From the NCBI GenBank assembly GCA_045540915.1, contig JAZQID010000018.1:1-25553 (forward strand): 25,553 nt of DNA, read 5' to 3'. The position numbers and the translations under genes were made by a program. This document shows, in pieces, positions 15,456-22,055 of this stretch (position 1 is the stretch's first letter; each line of letters starts with the position of its first letter). Origin of the DNA: RGIG2206 sp045540915 (lineage in GTDB: Bacteria; Bacillota; Clostridia; Oscillospirales; Acutalibacteraceae). The notes beneath the pieces are model-generated. The model made no database searches. It was not told the DNA's origin and saw only the letters and a program-made list of their open reading frames with translations.

Positions 15456-16214
15456 ATGCCTACCGCAAGTGAAAGAAAGGCGAGAGCAAAGCAGTATCTT
15501 CACGGACAACTGCTGATAGGTGCAGTAGCGGTGGGCGTTGCCGTCACCGCCTATGCTTTGGTGTCGGTCTGTGTCGAAATGGCCGCCTTCGCGGTCGGAG
15601 CAGGGTCGGACTCCATTGTTTACCTGCTCTTTTCGGCAGGGGGTGCGATCCTTTGCCTTTTTGCCGTCGCTCCCCTCATCTACGGCATTAACAAGAGGTG
15701 CCTGCTGACCGCCCTCGGCAATTTTGTCCCCCTTAGCGAGATTTTCACCCTGTTCGGCGAGGGCAAACGCTATTTTAGATACGTTCTGCTGTCGGCGAGA
15801 ATATATCTGCGCGCCTTTTTGTACGGAGTTGCATTTTATCTGCTCGGTGGGGTCGGGCTATACCTATTAAATTCAGACACGGTCGTGCTGACCTCGACCC
15901 TATCCTCCATGCTCTCCTTTGCGACGGCTCTTATGTTTACTCTGGGCGGTATACTATCCGCCTTTGCCCTTGCGCGAGCATTTTTGTGCGACTATCTGTT
16001 TGCGCTTGAGCCCGACTGCAAGACAGGAGAGATTCTTCGCCGCTCGTCGCAGATGATGTCGGGCAGAATCGTTGAGTTGGCCGAGCTTTTGTTCAGGTTT
16101 ATACCTTGGTTTTTGCTGGCCGTGACCGGCATCGCCCTGCCCTTTGTCGCGGCATATTACGAGATGGCGGCGGCTGTGCTTGCCAAGGATATGATCTACG
16201 GAGGAGAAGAATGA
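15456..16214 (+). CDS. DUF975-like integral membrane protein
   Basis: 252 residues with about six helices. A central segment, APLIYGINKRCLLTALGN (72-89), followed by a LSEIFTLFGEGKRYFR loop (94-109), and a C-terminal block, RRSSQMMSGRIVELAELLFR (195-214) with FIPWFLLAVTGIALPFVAAY (215-234), look like the DUF975 pattern (SrxxMxGxk, then a Trp-Leu-Leu helix and a closing PY-type stretch). The match is by shape only. The start is ATG 15456, with AAAGGAGG 7 nt upstream. The frame is open for 33 codons before it, but those overlap the previous gene and lack a site. Second gene of the plus-strand pair. The function is unknown. Confidence 0.65.
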   Translation: MPTASERKARAKQYLHGQLLIGAVAVGVAVTAYALVSVCVEMAAFAVGAGSDSIVYLLFSAGGAILCLFAVAPLIYGINKRCLLTALGNFVPLSEIFTLFGEGKRYFRYVLLSARIYLRAFLYGVAFYLLGGVGLYLLNSDTVVLTSTLSSMLSFATALMFTLGGILSAFALARAFLCDYLFALEPDCKTGEILRRSSQMMSGRIVELAELLFRFIPWFLLAVTGIALPFVAAYYEMAAAVLAKDMIYGGEE

Positions 16215-16220
16215 ACCTGA

Positions 16221-16313
16221 TTCTTAACCGACCTTTTGGTCAATGAAAGAAGCGGCCGATTGCTGCAGCAGACCGTTGAGGCGGTTTACAATACAGTTAA
16301 ATCATTGATGTAA
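16221..16313 (+). pseudogene. Possible degraded gene tail after the DUF975-like gene
   Basis: A 30-codon open stretch without a usable start codon reads like the end of a protein (TDLLVNERSG, then RLLQQTVEAVYNTVKSLM and a stop at 16311-16313). In another frame an ATG at 16211 overlaps the stop of the DUF975-like gene and has GGAGG upstream, but it ends after 11 codons. Together they look like the two ends of a third operon gene that lost its middle. Chance is a real alternative. Confidence 0.25.
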
Positions 16314-16347
16314 AAAAATCTCGGTGAAAATTCACCGAGATTTTTTG
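16312..16347. terminator. Bidirectional intrinsic terminator between convergent genes
   Basis: A near-perfect palindrome: AATCTCGGTGAA, a 2-nt centre, TTCACCGAGATT, flanked by As on the left and Ts on the right. It gives a T-tailed hairpin on both strands, serving the plus-strand membrane-protein pair and the minus-strand nadE gene that ends at 16348. Confidence 0.93.
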
Positions 16348-17076
16348 TTATATCTCATCAGGCACGAAGCAGGGCATCAGCTCAAGCTTGAACTGATTTC
16401 TGATATGCAGGTCGTCGATGCGGGCCTTTTTAACGGGATCGTCGATCTCACCCGTGCGAATATATCGGTCAAGCTCGGCGTAGGTAAAACCGAGATTATC
16501 CTCATCGGTCCTTCCGCAAAGGCCATCGATGGGCACCTTGTCGACCAACACGTCGGGAAGGCCGAGCACCCTGCCGATCTGCTTTACCTCGTCGACCGTC
16601 AACTGCGAGCAGGGACTGAAGTCGCCCGCCGCATCTCCGTATCGGGTGGAATAGCCCACCCAATCCTCCGACAGATTGCAGGTGTTGGCGACCCGTCCGT
16701 TATGGCTTTGCGAAACGGCGTAGAGGGTAGCCATTCTGATCCTCGGGGGCAGATTTACGAGGCTTTGGGTCTGCAATTCAAAGGGGATACTGCTTTTGAG
16801 CCCCTCGACAGCATCCTTGATATTGACAACGAAGTGCTTTATGCCGAGGTGGTCGACCAGCAGCTGCGCCATATCGATGTCGTGCTGCTCGCCGCAGGGC
16901 ATCAGCACACCGATGACCCTATCCTTACCCAGCGCCTCAACGCAAAGGGCCGCGACGATGGAACTGTCCTTTCCGCCCGAAATGCCGACAACGGCATTGC
17001 AACCCTTTCCGTTCTTATCAAAAAAGTCACGAATCCACGCGACACATTGGTCCTTGACCTTTACGGCATCAAACAT
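16348..17076 (-). CDS. nadE: NH3-dependent NAD synthetase
   Basis: NadE catalyses the last step of NAD synthesis, amidating deamido-NAD with ammonia and ATP in the cytoplasm. 242 residues, the short form without a glutaminase domain. The ATP-pyrophosphatase loop SGGKDSS is at 33-39. The NAD-adenylate site region is RMATLYAVSQSHNGRVANT (about 114-132), and then come LSEDWVGYSTRYGDAAGDF and VPIDGLCGRTDEDNLGFTYA, both typical of the family. I chose ATG 17076 because CGGAGG lies 8 nt upstream. A longer reading to 17142 would translate the promoter itself. It has its own strong promoter (17114-17142) and ends at a bidirectional terminator. Because no glutaminase is fused, ammonia must come from the cytoplasm. 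Confidence 0.95.
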   Translation of the reverse strand: MFDAVKVKDQCVAWIRDFFDKNGKGCNAVVGISGGKDSSIVAALCVEALGKDRVIGVLMPCGEQHDIDMAQLLVDHLGIKHFVVNIKDAVEGLKSSIPFELQTQSLVNLPPRIRMATLYAVSQSHNGRVANTCNLSEDWVGYSTRYGDAAGDFSPCSQLTVDEVKQIGRVLGLPDVLVDKVPIDGLCGRTDEDNLGFTYAELDRYIRTGEIDDPVKKARIDDLHIRNQFKLELMPCFVPDEI

Positions 17077-17113
17077 CAGCCAATCCTCCGTTTTTAGATT
17101 TGATCCTGATACT

Positions 17114-17142
17114 ATTATACCACTCTTTTCATCCACTTTCAA
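17114..17142 (-). promoter_or_regulatory. Sigma-A promoter of nadE
   Basis: Minus strand: -35 TTGAAA (17137-17142), 17-nt spacer, perfect -10 TATAAT (17114-17119) preceded by TGG, an extended -10. The leader to ATG 17076 is about 30 nt. It lies just past the end of sipL, with no terminator visible between them. Confidence 0.9.
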
Positions 17143-17163
17143 TGACCTGAGAAAATTTTTGCG

Positions 17164-18699
17164 TTAGACGCTTCCGACAGGGATAACTACGGTGCGGTCA
17201 TTTTCAAGCTGTTCGACCGAGATCGAGTTGAGATCGGCGATCGCTTCGACAGAGGTGTTGTAGTGTTTTGCGATATCCCAGAGCCGCTCGCCTGCACCTG
17301 CGCGGTAGATGACCACCGACGAATTGCCATATTTGCTGATATGCTTATCACCGAATTCGGCTGAGGTTATAACGTCGCAGTAGGAACGCTCGATGAGGTC
17401 GGCGCGCACATTCAACTCCGACTTGATCTCAAAATCTCCGCGACCCAGCGAATAAACTATATCGGTCGGTGTCAGGCTGCATTGGCACTCGCCTTCAGCG
17501 GCATTTTCCGGAATATCCTTGGTAAACTCAAACTCCACTCCCCTCTCGAAATAGAGTGCCTCCTTCGACGAATCGAGGGCAAGGATGCTCACCTGCAGGG
17601 TACCTTTGACAATGAGGGTGCCGCCCGAGCAGTTGACCGAGCCGAGTTCGACATCGTTCCAGACATCAAGCACCTTATCGATGTTCTCGACGGGTATGTC
17701 GAGCCGCTTTGTAACAAGGCAGGGCTCGTTGACGCTGTGGGCGACCCTTTCGAATGTAAGGGGCTCGCGTCCGATATCGAGCTTGCGCTCGGTCGAATAG
17801 GCGTCGGTAAGGTAGGGTATCTGCGCGTTGCAGTAGGCGGTGACCGACAGATACAGCTTTGCGCCGACCATAGCCTTGCGCAGCATTCCGCTCATATCGG
17901 TATGGGGCCGCACCTCACAGCCTATGACCGAAGCATCGACCGAGCAGGTGCAGTTTTCATTGAGCCCGACGATATCAAAAATCTGGCTGAAGGGGAAGCT
18001 TTCGGTTGCAGAGCAACACTCCCCTTCCTCCTCGCCTATGTAGAGCAGTTTGACCCGCATTTCCCCCTTGACGACCACCTTGTTGCCTATCATCTTGGTA
18101 TCGCTGACGAGAACGCGGCTATCGGTGCGCAGAATGCTCCTGATAGACTCGCTTGAGTCGGAGACCGACATTTCGTCGCTGACGATGAGATACTTCTCAT
18201 CAAAGCCGACCAAGGTCGACGAGGGTCGGCTTCCTCTTAGCTGACGGACGGTCGGCTCGTCGATGTCGGTGACTATCTCCATCGGCAGACAGGACTTGAC
18301 ACAGGCCTGTATGGCAAGGGATGAATGAACATCCACCCTGCGCTCGCTTATCGCCTTGCAGTTCATATAGCTGACCTTGAGCCTGACCTGTGACACCGCT
18401 TCATCGATGGGTGACTCAAGCTCAAAGTCGTGGGAAAATGCTTCGGTATGGTCGTAGCTTTTGATACAGCCCTCGCGGTCGACGTAGCAGATGGACAGGC
18501 CGACTTCTCCCTCAACGCAGAACATATCCCCCTTGACCGTCTTGGAGATGACGTAGGGCCGCACTCGGCATTTTAGCAGGCGCTTGATGTCGCTGCAGGA
18601 ATCGGGCAGAGTCACCGTTGCATCAATGGGATGCTCGGCGGTCTGCTTGAGCATAGGTGCGCTGATGCGCACAGTTTGTCTGGTATATTTACAGTCCAT
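17164..18699 (-). CDS. sipL: SipL-like spore coat morphogenetic protein (DUF3794 repeats and LysM)
   Basis: 511 residues, matching in length and layout Clostridioides difficile SipL, which binds SpoIVA through its LysM domain and directs coat assembly around the forespore. Three DUF3794-type beta-rich repeats are visible (about 15-125, 165-290 and 315-430). Internal similarities include VEGEVGLSICYVDREG (62-77) and VKGEMRVKLLYIGEEEG (210-226). A LysM domain occupies about 462-509 (YRAGAGERLWDIAKHYNTSV, then VVIPVG). There is no signal peptide, in line with a mother-cell cytoplasmic protein. The start is ATG 18699 with AGGAG 9 nt upstream. A sigma-E-like promoter lies at 18732-18760. It is monocistronic or reads into nadE. 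The family name is secure. Orthology to SipL rests on architecture. Confidence 0.88.
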   Translation of the reverse strand: MDCKYTRQTVRISAPMLKQTAEHPIDATVTLPDSCSDIKRLLKCRVRPYVISKTVKGDMFCVEGEVGLSICYVDREGCIKSYDHTEAFSHDFELESPIDEAVSQVRLKVSYMNCKAISERRVDVHSSLAIQACVKSCLPMEIVTDIDEPTVRQLRGSRPSSTLVGFDEKYLIVSDEMSVSDSSESIRSILRTDSRVLVSDTKMIGNKVVVKGEMRVKLLYIGEEEGECCSATESFPFSQIFDIVGLNENCTCSVDASVIGCEVRPHTDMSGMLRKAMVGAKLYLSVTAYCNAQIPYLTDAYSTERKLDIGREPLTFERVAHSVNEPCLVTKRLDIPVENIDKVLDVWNDVELGSVNCSGGTLIVKGTLQVSILALDSSKEALYFERGVEFEFTKDIPENAAEGECQCSLTPTDIVYSLGRGDFEIKSELNVRADLIERSYCDVITSAEFGDKHISKYGNSSVVIYRAGAGERLWDIAKHYNTSVEAIADLNSISVEQLENDRTVVIPVGSV

Positions 18700-18731
18700 T
18701 GTGGCACACTCCTAACCTTTCTGATTACTAA

Positions 18732-18760
18732 ACTATATGACCGTCTCTGAACACGTATGA
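18732..18760 (-). promoter_or_regulatory. Sigma-E-like promoter of sipL
   Basis: Minus strand: -35-like TCATACG (18754-18760), 14-nt spacer, -10-like CATATAGT (18732-18739), which differs from the sigma-E consensus CATACANT at one position. Mother-cell expression under sigma-E is what is known for C. difficile sipL. Confidence 0.45.
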
Positions 18761-18863
18761 CTGTTTGACCCTGCTTTTTGCGGTTCTTTTGTGTAAAAAC
18801 AAGTTCCCTTGCGGATAATATTGGTGCAGTTATATGAAAATGCTAAGACAGGCCTGCTTTTTC

Positions 18864-18892
18864 TTGAAAACGCGCTCTTTTTCTGCTAAAAT
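18864..18892 (+). promoter_or_regulatory. Sigma-A promoter of the lactate permease gene
   Basis: Plus strand: -35 TTGAAA (18864-18869), 17-nt spacer, -10 TAAAAT (18887-18892). The ribosome-binding site GGAGG at 18912-18916 follows after a short leader. I see no clear operator here. Confidence 0.75.
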
Positions 18893-18925
18893 TTCCCTGC
18901 TTTATTATATTGGAGGTATGTGTAT

Positions 18926-20569
18926 ATGTTCGCCCTGTTGGCATTCCTGCCGATTCTGTTTTGCGTGGTTGCAATGGCCGCTTTCAACTGGCCCGCAAAG
19001 GTGGCTCTGCCTATTTCCTGGGCACTCGCCTGCATATTCGGCCTTTTCTTCTGGAAGATGGACGCCGTCTCCCTCGTTGCATATTCGGTATCGGGTTTAC
19101 TCAACTCCCTTGACGTGCTGATTATCGTTATGGGTGCCATCCTCGTTATGAATACATTGAAAAGATCGGGCGGTATGTCCACCATCAACAACGGCTTTAA
19201 GCTGGTAAGCAAGGACGCGCGTATTCAGGCCATCATCATCGGATTTATGTTCTGCTCCTTCATCGAAGGTGCCGCAGGCTTCGGCACTCCTGCCGCACTT
19301 GCAGGGCCCCTGCTCGTCAGCCTCGGATTTCCGCCCGTAGCCGCCGCAACCGTCGCCCTCATCTGTGACAGCGTCGCAGTTTCATTTGGTGCCATCGGCA
19401 CCCCCGTCGCGCAGGCTATCCTCTGCCTCGGCCCCGAGGTCGCCACCGAAGGCTACACCTCCTCCCTCTCCTTTTGGTCTGCAATTCCGCACGCCATCGC
19501 GGGCATCTTCGTGCCCTTTATGGCGGTTGCATTTATGTGCAAGTTCTTCAGCAAGGAGCGTTCCTTCAAGCCCGCGCTTGAGGTGTTGCCCTTTGCCGTT
19601 TTCGCGGGACTCTGCTTTACGGTGCCCTTCACCCTCGTCGCGATCTTCTTCGGATACGAGTTCCCCTCCATCCTCGGCGCACTCTTCGGCCTGCCGATAA
19701 CCGTTTTTGCCGCTAAAAAGGGCTTCCTCGTTCCCAAGACCTGCTGGGGCTTCGGTGACGAGAGCCAGTGGGACGAATCCTGGAAATCGACGGTTACTCC
19801 TGAGCCGCCCAAGGAATCTAATATGTCCCTTATTCGTGCTTGGGTACCCTACGTCATCATCGCCCTGCTTCTCGTTGTCACACGCATTCCTGCGCTCAAT
19901 CTGAAACAGCTTTTACAGAGTGATTGGTTCATCATCCGTTTTCCTGAGATAATGGGGGTCGAAAACACCGCTTACACGTTGAAGTGGGGATATCTGCCCG
20001 GCACCATATTTATCCTTGTCGCCATCGTAACGGTGTTCATTCACAGGATGAAAAAGGAGGAGGTCAAGGATGCTTGGCTCGATTCCTTCAAGCAGGTCGG
20101 CGGTGCAGCCGTTGCGATAGTTTTCGGCTTGGCGCTGGTGCAGATAATGAGATACTCGGGCAGTAACGAGGTTGGCGGCGAGGGTATGAAGAGTATGATC
20201 TTCTATATGGCTGAGGAGCTTTCCAAGGTCGGAAAGGGGCTATATATCATTTTCAGCCCCCTCATCGGTGTGCTCGGCTCGTTCGTGTCGGGATCGAACA
20301 CCGTGTCGGTCACCCTTTTCACCAACCTGCAGTATCAGTCGGCGAGCAACCTTGATCTGAACACGGTTATGATAGTCGCGATGCACATCATCGGCGGCGC
20401 CATCGGTAATATGATATGCGTCAATAACGCGGTCGCCGCCTGTGCGACGGTCGGCACCTCGGGCAAAGAGGGCAAGATAATCCGCATCAATCTTATCCCC
20501 ACCACCATCTACACAGCGGTTGTAATCGCAGTCATCGCCGTCGCGATGGCCCTCGGCATTCAGGCGTAA
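18926..20569 (+). CDS. L-lactate permease family protein
   Basis: Membrane transporter of the LctP/LldP family, which exchanges or symports lactate (and glycolate) with protons. 547 residues with about 12-14 helices. The family signature is clear at 112-161 (FIEGAAGFGTPAALAGPLL, then ALICDSVAVSFGAIGTPV). A second half has the repeat-like SPLIGVLGSFVSGSNTVSVT. The start is ATG 18926, with GGAGG 9 nt upstream. A GTG two codons earlier is too close to it. It is monocistronic, with its own promoter and a strong terminator. No lactate dehydrogenase or racemase gene is adjacent, so whether it imports lactate as fuel or exports it cannot be told. Codons are rich in C/G third positions compared with the sugar operon. 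Confidence 0.9.
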   Translation: MFALLAFLPILFCVVAMAAFNWPAKVALPISWALACIFGLFFWKMDAVSLVAYSVSGLLNSLDVLIIVMGAILVMNTLKRSGGMSTINNGFKLVSKDARIQAIIIGFMFCSFIEGAAGFGTPAALAGPLLVSLGFPPVAAATVALICDSVAVSFGAIGTPVAQAILCLGPEVATEGYTSSLSFWSAIPHAIAGIFVPFMAVAFMCKFFSKERSFKPALEVLPFAVFAGLCFTVPFTLVAIFFGYEFPSILGALFGLPITVFAAKKGFLVPKTCWGFGDESQWDESWKSTVTPEPPKESNMSLIRAWVPYVIIALLLVVTRIPALNLKQLLQSDWFIIRFPEIMGVENTAYTLKWGYLPGTIFILVAIVTVFIHRMKKEEVKDAWLDSFKQVGGAAVAIVFGLALVQIMRYSGSNEVGGEGMKSMIFYMAEELSKVGKGLYIIFSPLIGVLGSFVSGSNTVSVTLFTNLQYQSASNLDLNTVMIVAMHIIGGAIGNMICVNNAVAACATVGTSGKEGKIIRINLIPTTIYTAVVIAVIAVAMALGIQA

Positions 20570-20586
20570 GTTAATAGTTGGATAGG

Positions 20587-20620
20587 AAAAAGCGCACCTG
20601 TTAATTCAGGTGCGCTTTTA
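20587..20620 (+). terminator. Intrinsic terminator of the lactate permease gene
   Basis: A perfect 13-bp stem, AAAAGCGCACCTG (20588-20600) with CAGGTGCGCTTTT (20607-20619), and a 6-nt loop. The T-run is at its 3' side on the plus strand, 18 nt after the stop codon. Confidence 0.93.
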
Positions 20621-20626
20621 GTATGG

Positions 20627-20830
20627 CAAAAATTACTCGGACGGGTTGAGTGAAATCGTTCGCTTGCGCTCACGGTGAAATCAATGACGTATAACTTCTA
20701 ACTCTCTCAAAATGATTAAAATCATACGCGAAGCGTTCCTTACTTCTTCACTATTCACTATTACTTTTTACTTGCCAAAAATCTCCTCGGACGGATTGAG
20801 TGAAAAGTGAAGAGTGAAGAGTGAAAAGGT
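20627..20830. repeat. Intergenic block of short repeats between the lactate permease and tRNA genes
   Basis: No gene is seen. About 30 bp are present twice in direct orientation (20627-20656 and 20774-20803; shared cores CAAAAAT, CTCGGACGG and TTGAGTGAAA). A 7-bp unit, AGTGAAA/AGTGAAG, is repeated four times (20799-20826). Its reverse complement TTCACTA occurs twice at 20747-20760, so the two groups could pair. Small hairpins (ACGCGAAGCGT near 20728) fill the rest. The block looks like a dispersed non-coding repeat family, but its copies elsewhere cannot be checked here. Confidence 0.6.
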
Positions 20831-20868
20831 AAAAATCTCCCCGAACTTCGTCCGAGGAGATTTTTGGC
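20774..20868. repeat. 20-bp perfect inverted repeat ending in the tRNA-Gln gene
   Basis: The left arm is 20774-20793 and the right arm 20849-20868. The arms are exact reverse complements and enclose 55 bp with the AGTGAAN tandem units and half of a terminator. The right arm includes the discriminator base and CCA of tRNA-Gln, so the left arm is a second copy of the tRNA 3' end plus terminator sequence in opposite orientation. Confidence 0.85.
20831..20865 (-). terminator. Intrinsic terminator after tRNA-Gln
   Basis: AAAAATCTCC (20831-20840) pairs with GGAGATTTTT (20856-20865). Two further short paired blocks close on a 3-4 nt loop. Read on the minus strand the stem begins directly after the tRNA's CC and ends in TTTTT, so the CCA end and the hairpin abut. 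Confidence 0.85.
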
Positions 20869-20939
20869 TGGGGTGGCAGGATTCGAACCTACGGATGCGG
20901 GAATCAAAATCCCGTGCCTTACCGCTTGGCGACACCCCA
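20865..20939 (-). tRNA. tRNA-Gln (anticodon TTG)
   Basis: Minus strand: acceptor stem TGGGGTG/CACCCCA, discriminator G and encoded CCA (20865-20867). The anticodon stem CGGGA/TCCCG has loop TTTTGAT, giving anticodon TTG. The T-arm loop is TTCGAAT. It is the last gene of the tRNA cluster and is followed at once by a terminator. Confidence 0.95.
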
Positions 20940-21006
20940 ATATAATATATCGATATAAAGACGGCACGCAAGTATCACAATACACTGCGTGCCCTTGTTT
21001 GTAAAA

Positions 21007-21084
21007 TGGGGTGGATAAAGGGATTCGAACCCTTGGCCTCCAGAGCCACAATCTGGCGCGCTAACCAACTGCGCTATACCCACC
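21007..21084 (-). tRNA. tRNA-His (anticodon GTG)
   Basis: Minus strand: acceptor GTGGGTA/TATCCAC with an extra G at position -1 (21084) opposite discriminator C, both hallmarks of tRNA-His. The anticodon stem CCAGA/TCTGG has loop TTGTGGC, giving GTG. CCA is encoded at 21007-21009. It is separated from tRNA-Gln by 67 bp with a GGCACGCA/TGCGTGCC hairpin but no clear T-run. Confidence 0.95.
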
Positions 21085-21094
21085 AAATTTAACC

Positions 21095-21130
21095 AAAAAC
21101 CCCTCGCTACTTGGCCAAGCGCGAGGGGTT
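21095..21130 (-). terminator. Intrinsic terminator between tRNA-Glu and tRNA-His
   Basis: A perfect 10-bp stem, AACCCCTCGC (21098-21107) with GCGAGGGGTT (21121-21130). The 13-nt loop carries the palindrome TTGGCCAA. On the minus strand TTTTT follows. It starts 5 nt after tRNA-Glu and ends about 10 nt before tRNA-His, leaving no room for a promoter between. Confidence 0.85.
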
Positions 21131-21135
21131 AGGCT

Positions 21136-21210
21136 TGGTGACCCGTACGGGAATCGAACCCATGTTACCGCCGTGAAAGGGCGGTGTCTTAACCGCTTGA
21201 CCAACGGGCC
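21136..21210 (-). tRNA. tRNA-Glu (anticodon TTC)
   Basis: Minus strand: acceptor GGCCCGT/ACGGGTC, discriminator A, encoded CCA (21136-21138). The anticodon stem CCGCC/GGCGG has loop CTTTCAC, giving TTC. Four bases separate it from tRNA-Met, so the two are processed from one precursor. Confidence 0.95.
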
Positions 21211-21214
21211 ATTG

Positions 21215-21291
21215 TGGTAGCGGTAGTCGGATTCGAACCAACGACACTGCGGGTATGAACCGCATGCTCTAGCCAACTGAGCTATACCGCC
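21215..21291 (-). tRNA. Elongator tRNA-Met (anticodon CAT)
   Basis: Minus strand: starts GGCGGTATAGCTCAG and ends with CGCTACCA. The anticodon stem TGCGG/CCGCA has loop TTCATAC, giving CAT. The ends closely match Bacillus elongator tRNA-Met. The initiator type would show an unpaired first base pair, and Ile-CAT tRNAs have different acceptor stems. First gene of the cluster. Confidence 0.92.
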
Positions 21292-21309
21292 ATATTTCGT
21301 GACTATGCC

Positions 21310-21338
21310 ATTATAATACAGCAAGGCTCGCTTGTCAA
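21310..21338 (-). promoter_or_regulatory. Perfect consensus promoter of the tRNA cluster
   Basis: Minus strand: -35 TTGACA (21333-21338), 17-nt spacer, -10 TATAAT (21310-21315). All twelve positions match, as is usual for stable-RNA genes. tRNA-Met begins 18 nt after the -10 box. Confidence 0.95.
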
Positions 21339-21398
21339 CAGTTTTTTCAAATTTCTCGGACAATCTTTTTTTATTCGGTTTTATCGGCAGTTTTCGCC

Positions 21399-22055
21399 CT
21401 ATCCGCATTCGAGCAGTTGGCGTATACGAGTCAAAATCGCCTTCTCCCGACGTGAGACCTGCACCTGAGTCATTCCCAGTTCCAAGGCGGTCTGGGTCTG
21501 TGTCCTCTCTTCGAAAAAGCGCAATTTTATCAGCCTTTGGTCCCTTTCATCAAGGCGGTTGACCGCCTCGCTGAGCGCTATCGACTCACATATTGTCTCC
21601 TGCGCATCCTCGCAGGGTATATCGGTCTGGGACTGCCCGTCCTCCCCTACAGTAAGCGAGACAGCAGGCTGTGATGCGCAAAGCGCCTGCGCCGCTTCTC
21701 CCTCGGACACGCCGAGAGTCTGTGCAAGTTCGGATATCAGCGGCGGTCGGCCTAAAGACTTGGTCAGCTCGTCGCTTGCGCGCAACGCTTTGAGCGAAAG
21801 TTCCTTGAGAGGTCGGCTGACCTTGACGCTTCCGCCCTCGCGGAAAAGCCGCCGTACCTCTCCGAGAATGACCGGCACGGCATAGGTCGAAAACATCAAT
21901 CCCCTTGACTCGTCGAACCTGTCGACCGCCTTTACAAGCCCGACACACCCTGCCTGATACAAGTCGTCGTACTCTATTCCCCTGCCCATAAACCGACGGC
22001 AACAGGAATGGACTAAGCCAAGGTTTTCGGAGATGAGTTTCTCGCGGTCGGTCAT
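21399..22055 (-). CDS. sigF: Sporulation sigma factor SigF (SpoIIAC), short N-terminus
   Basis: The first forespore-specific sigma factor, held inactive by SpoIIAB until septation. 218 residues. Region 2 is at about 9-75 (NLGLVHSCCRRFMGRG, YDDLYQAGCVGLVKAVDRFD, FSTYAVPVILGEVRR). Region 3 is at about 77-125 (VKVSRPLKELSLKALR). Region 4 is at about 160-213 (LDERDQRLIKLRFFEERTQT, then a helix-turn-helix with TQVQVSRREK). The operon context decides SigF over SigG. B. subtilis SigF is about 255 residues. Here about 30 N-terminal residues, including most of region 1.2, are missing, and no better upstream start exists. The ATG overlaps the SpoIIAB stop (ATGA), and its own ribosome-binding site is weak, so translation is coupled. 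Confidence 0.93.
   Translation of the reverse strand: MTDREKLISENLGLVHSCCRRFMGRGIEYDDLYQAGCVGLVKAVDRFDESRGLMFSTYAVPVILGEVRRLFREGGSVKVSRPLKELSLKALRASDELTKSLGRPPLISELAQTLGVSEGEAAQALCASQPAVSLTVGEDGQSQTDIPCEDAQETICESIALSEAVNRLDERDQRLIKLRFFEERTQTQTALELGMTQVQVSRREKAILTRIRQLLECG

Noticed and set aside
17077..17142. Longer N-terminus for NadE starting at 17142
   Set aside because: This stretch contains the -35 and -10 boxes of the nadE promoter, and the ATG at 17076 has a well-placed CGGAGG site.
20799..20826. CRISPR array
   Set aside because: The repeats are 7-bp contiguous tandem units without spacers, and no cas gene is near.
21215..21291. Initiator tRNA or lysidine-type tRNA-Ile for the CAT anticodon gene
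   Set aside because: The acceptor ends (GGCGGT and CGCTACCA) match elongator tRNA-Met of Bacillus, and the first base pair is not the C-A mismatch of initiators.
21399..22055. SigG instead of SigF
   Set aside because: The gene overlaps spoIIAB in the standard spoIIAA-spoIIAB-sigF order. sigG normally lies beside spoIIGA-sigE.
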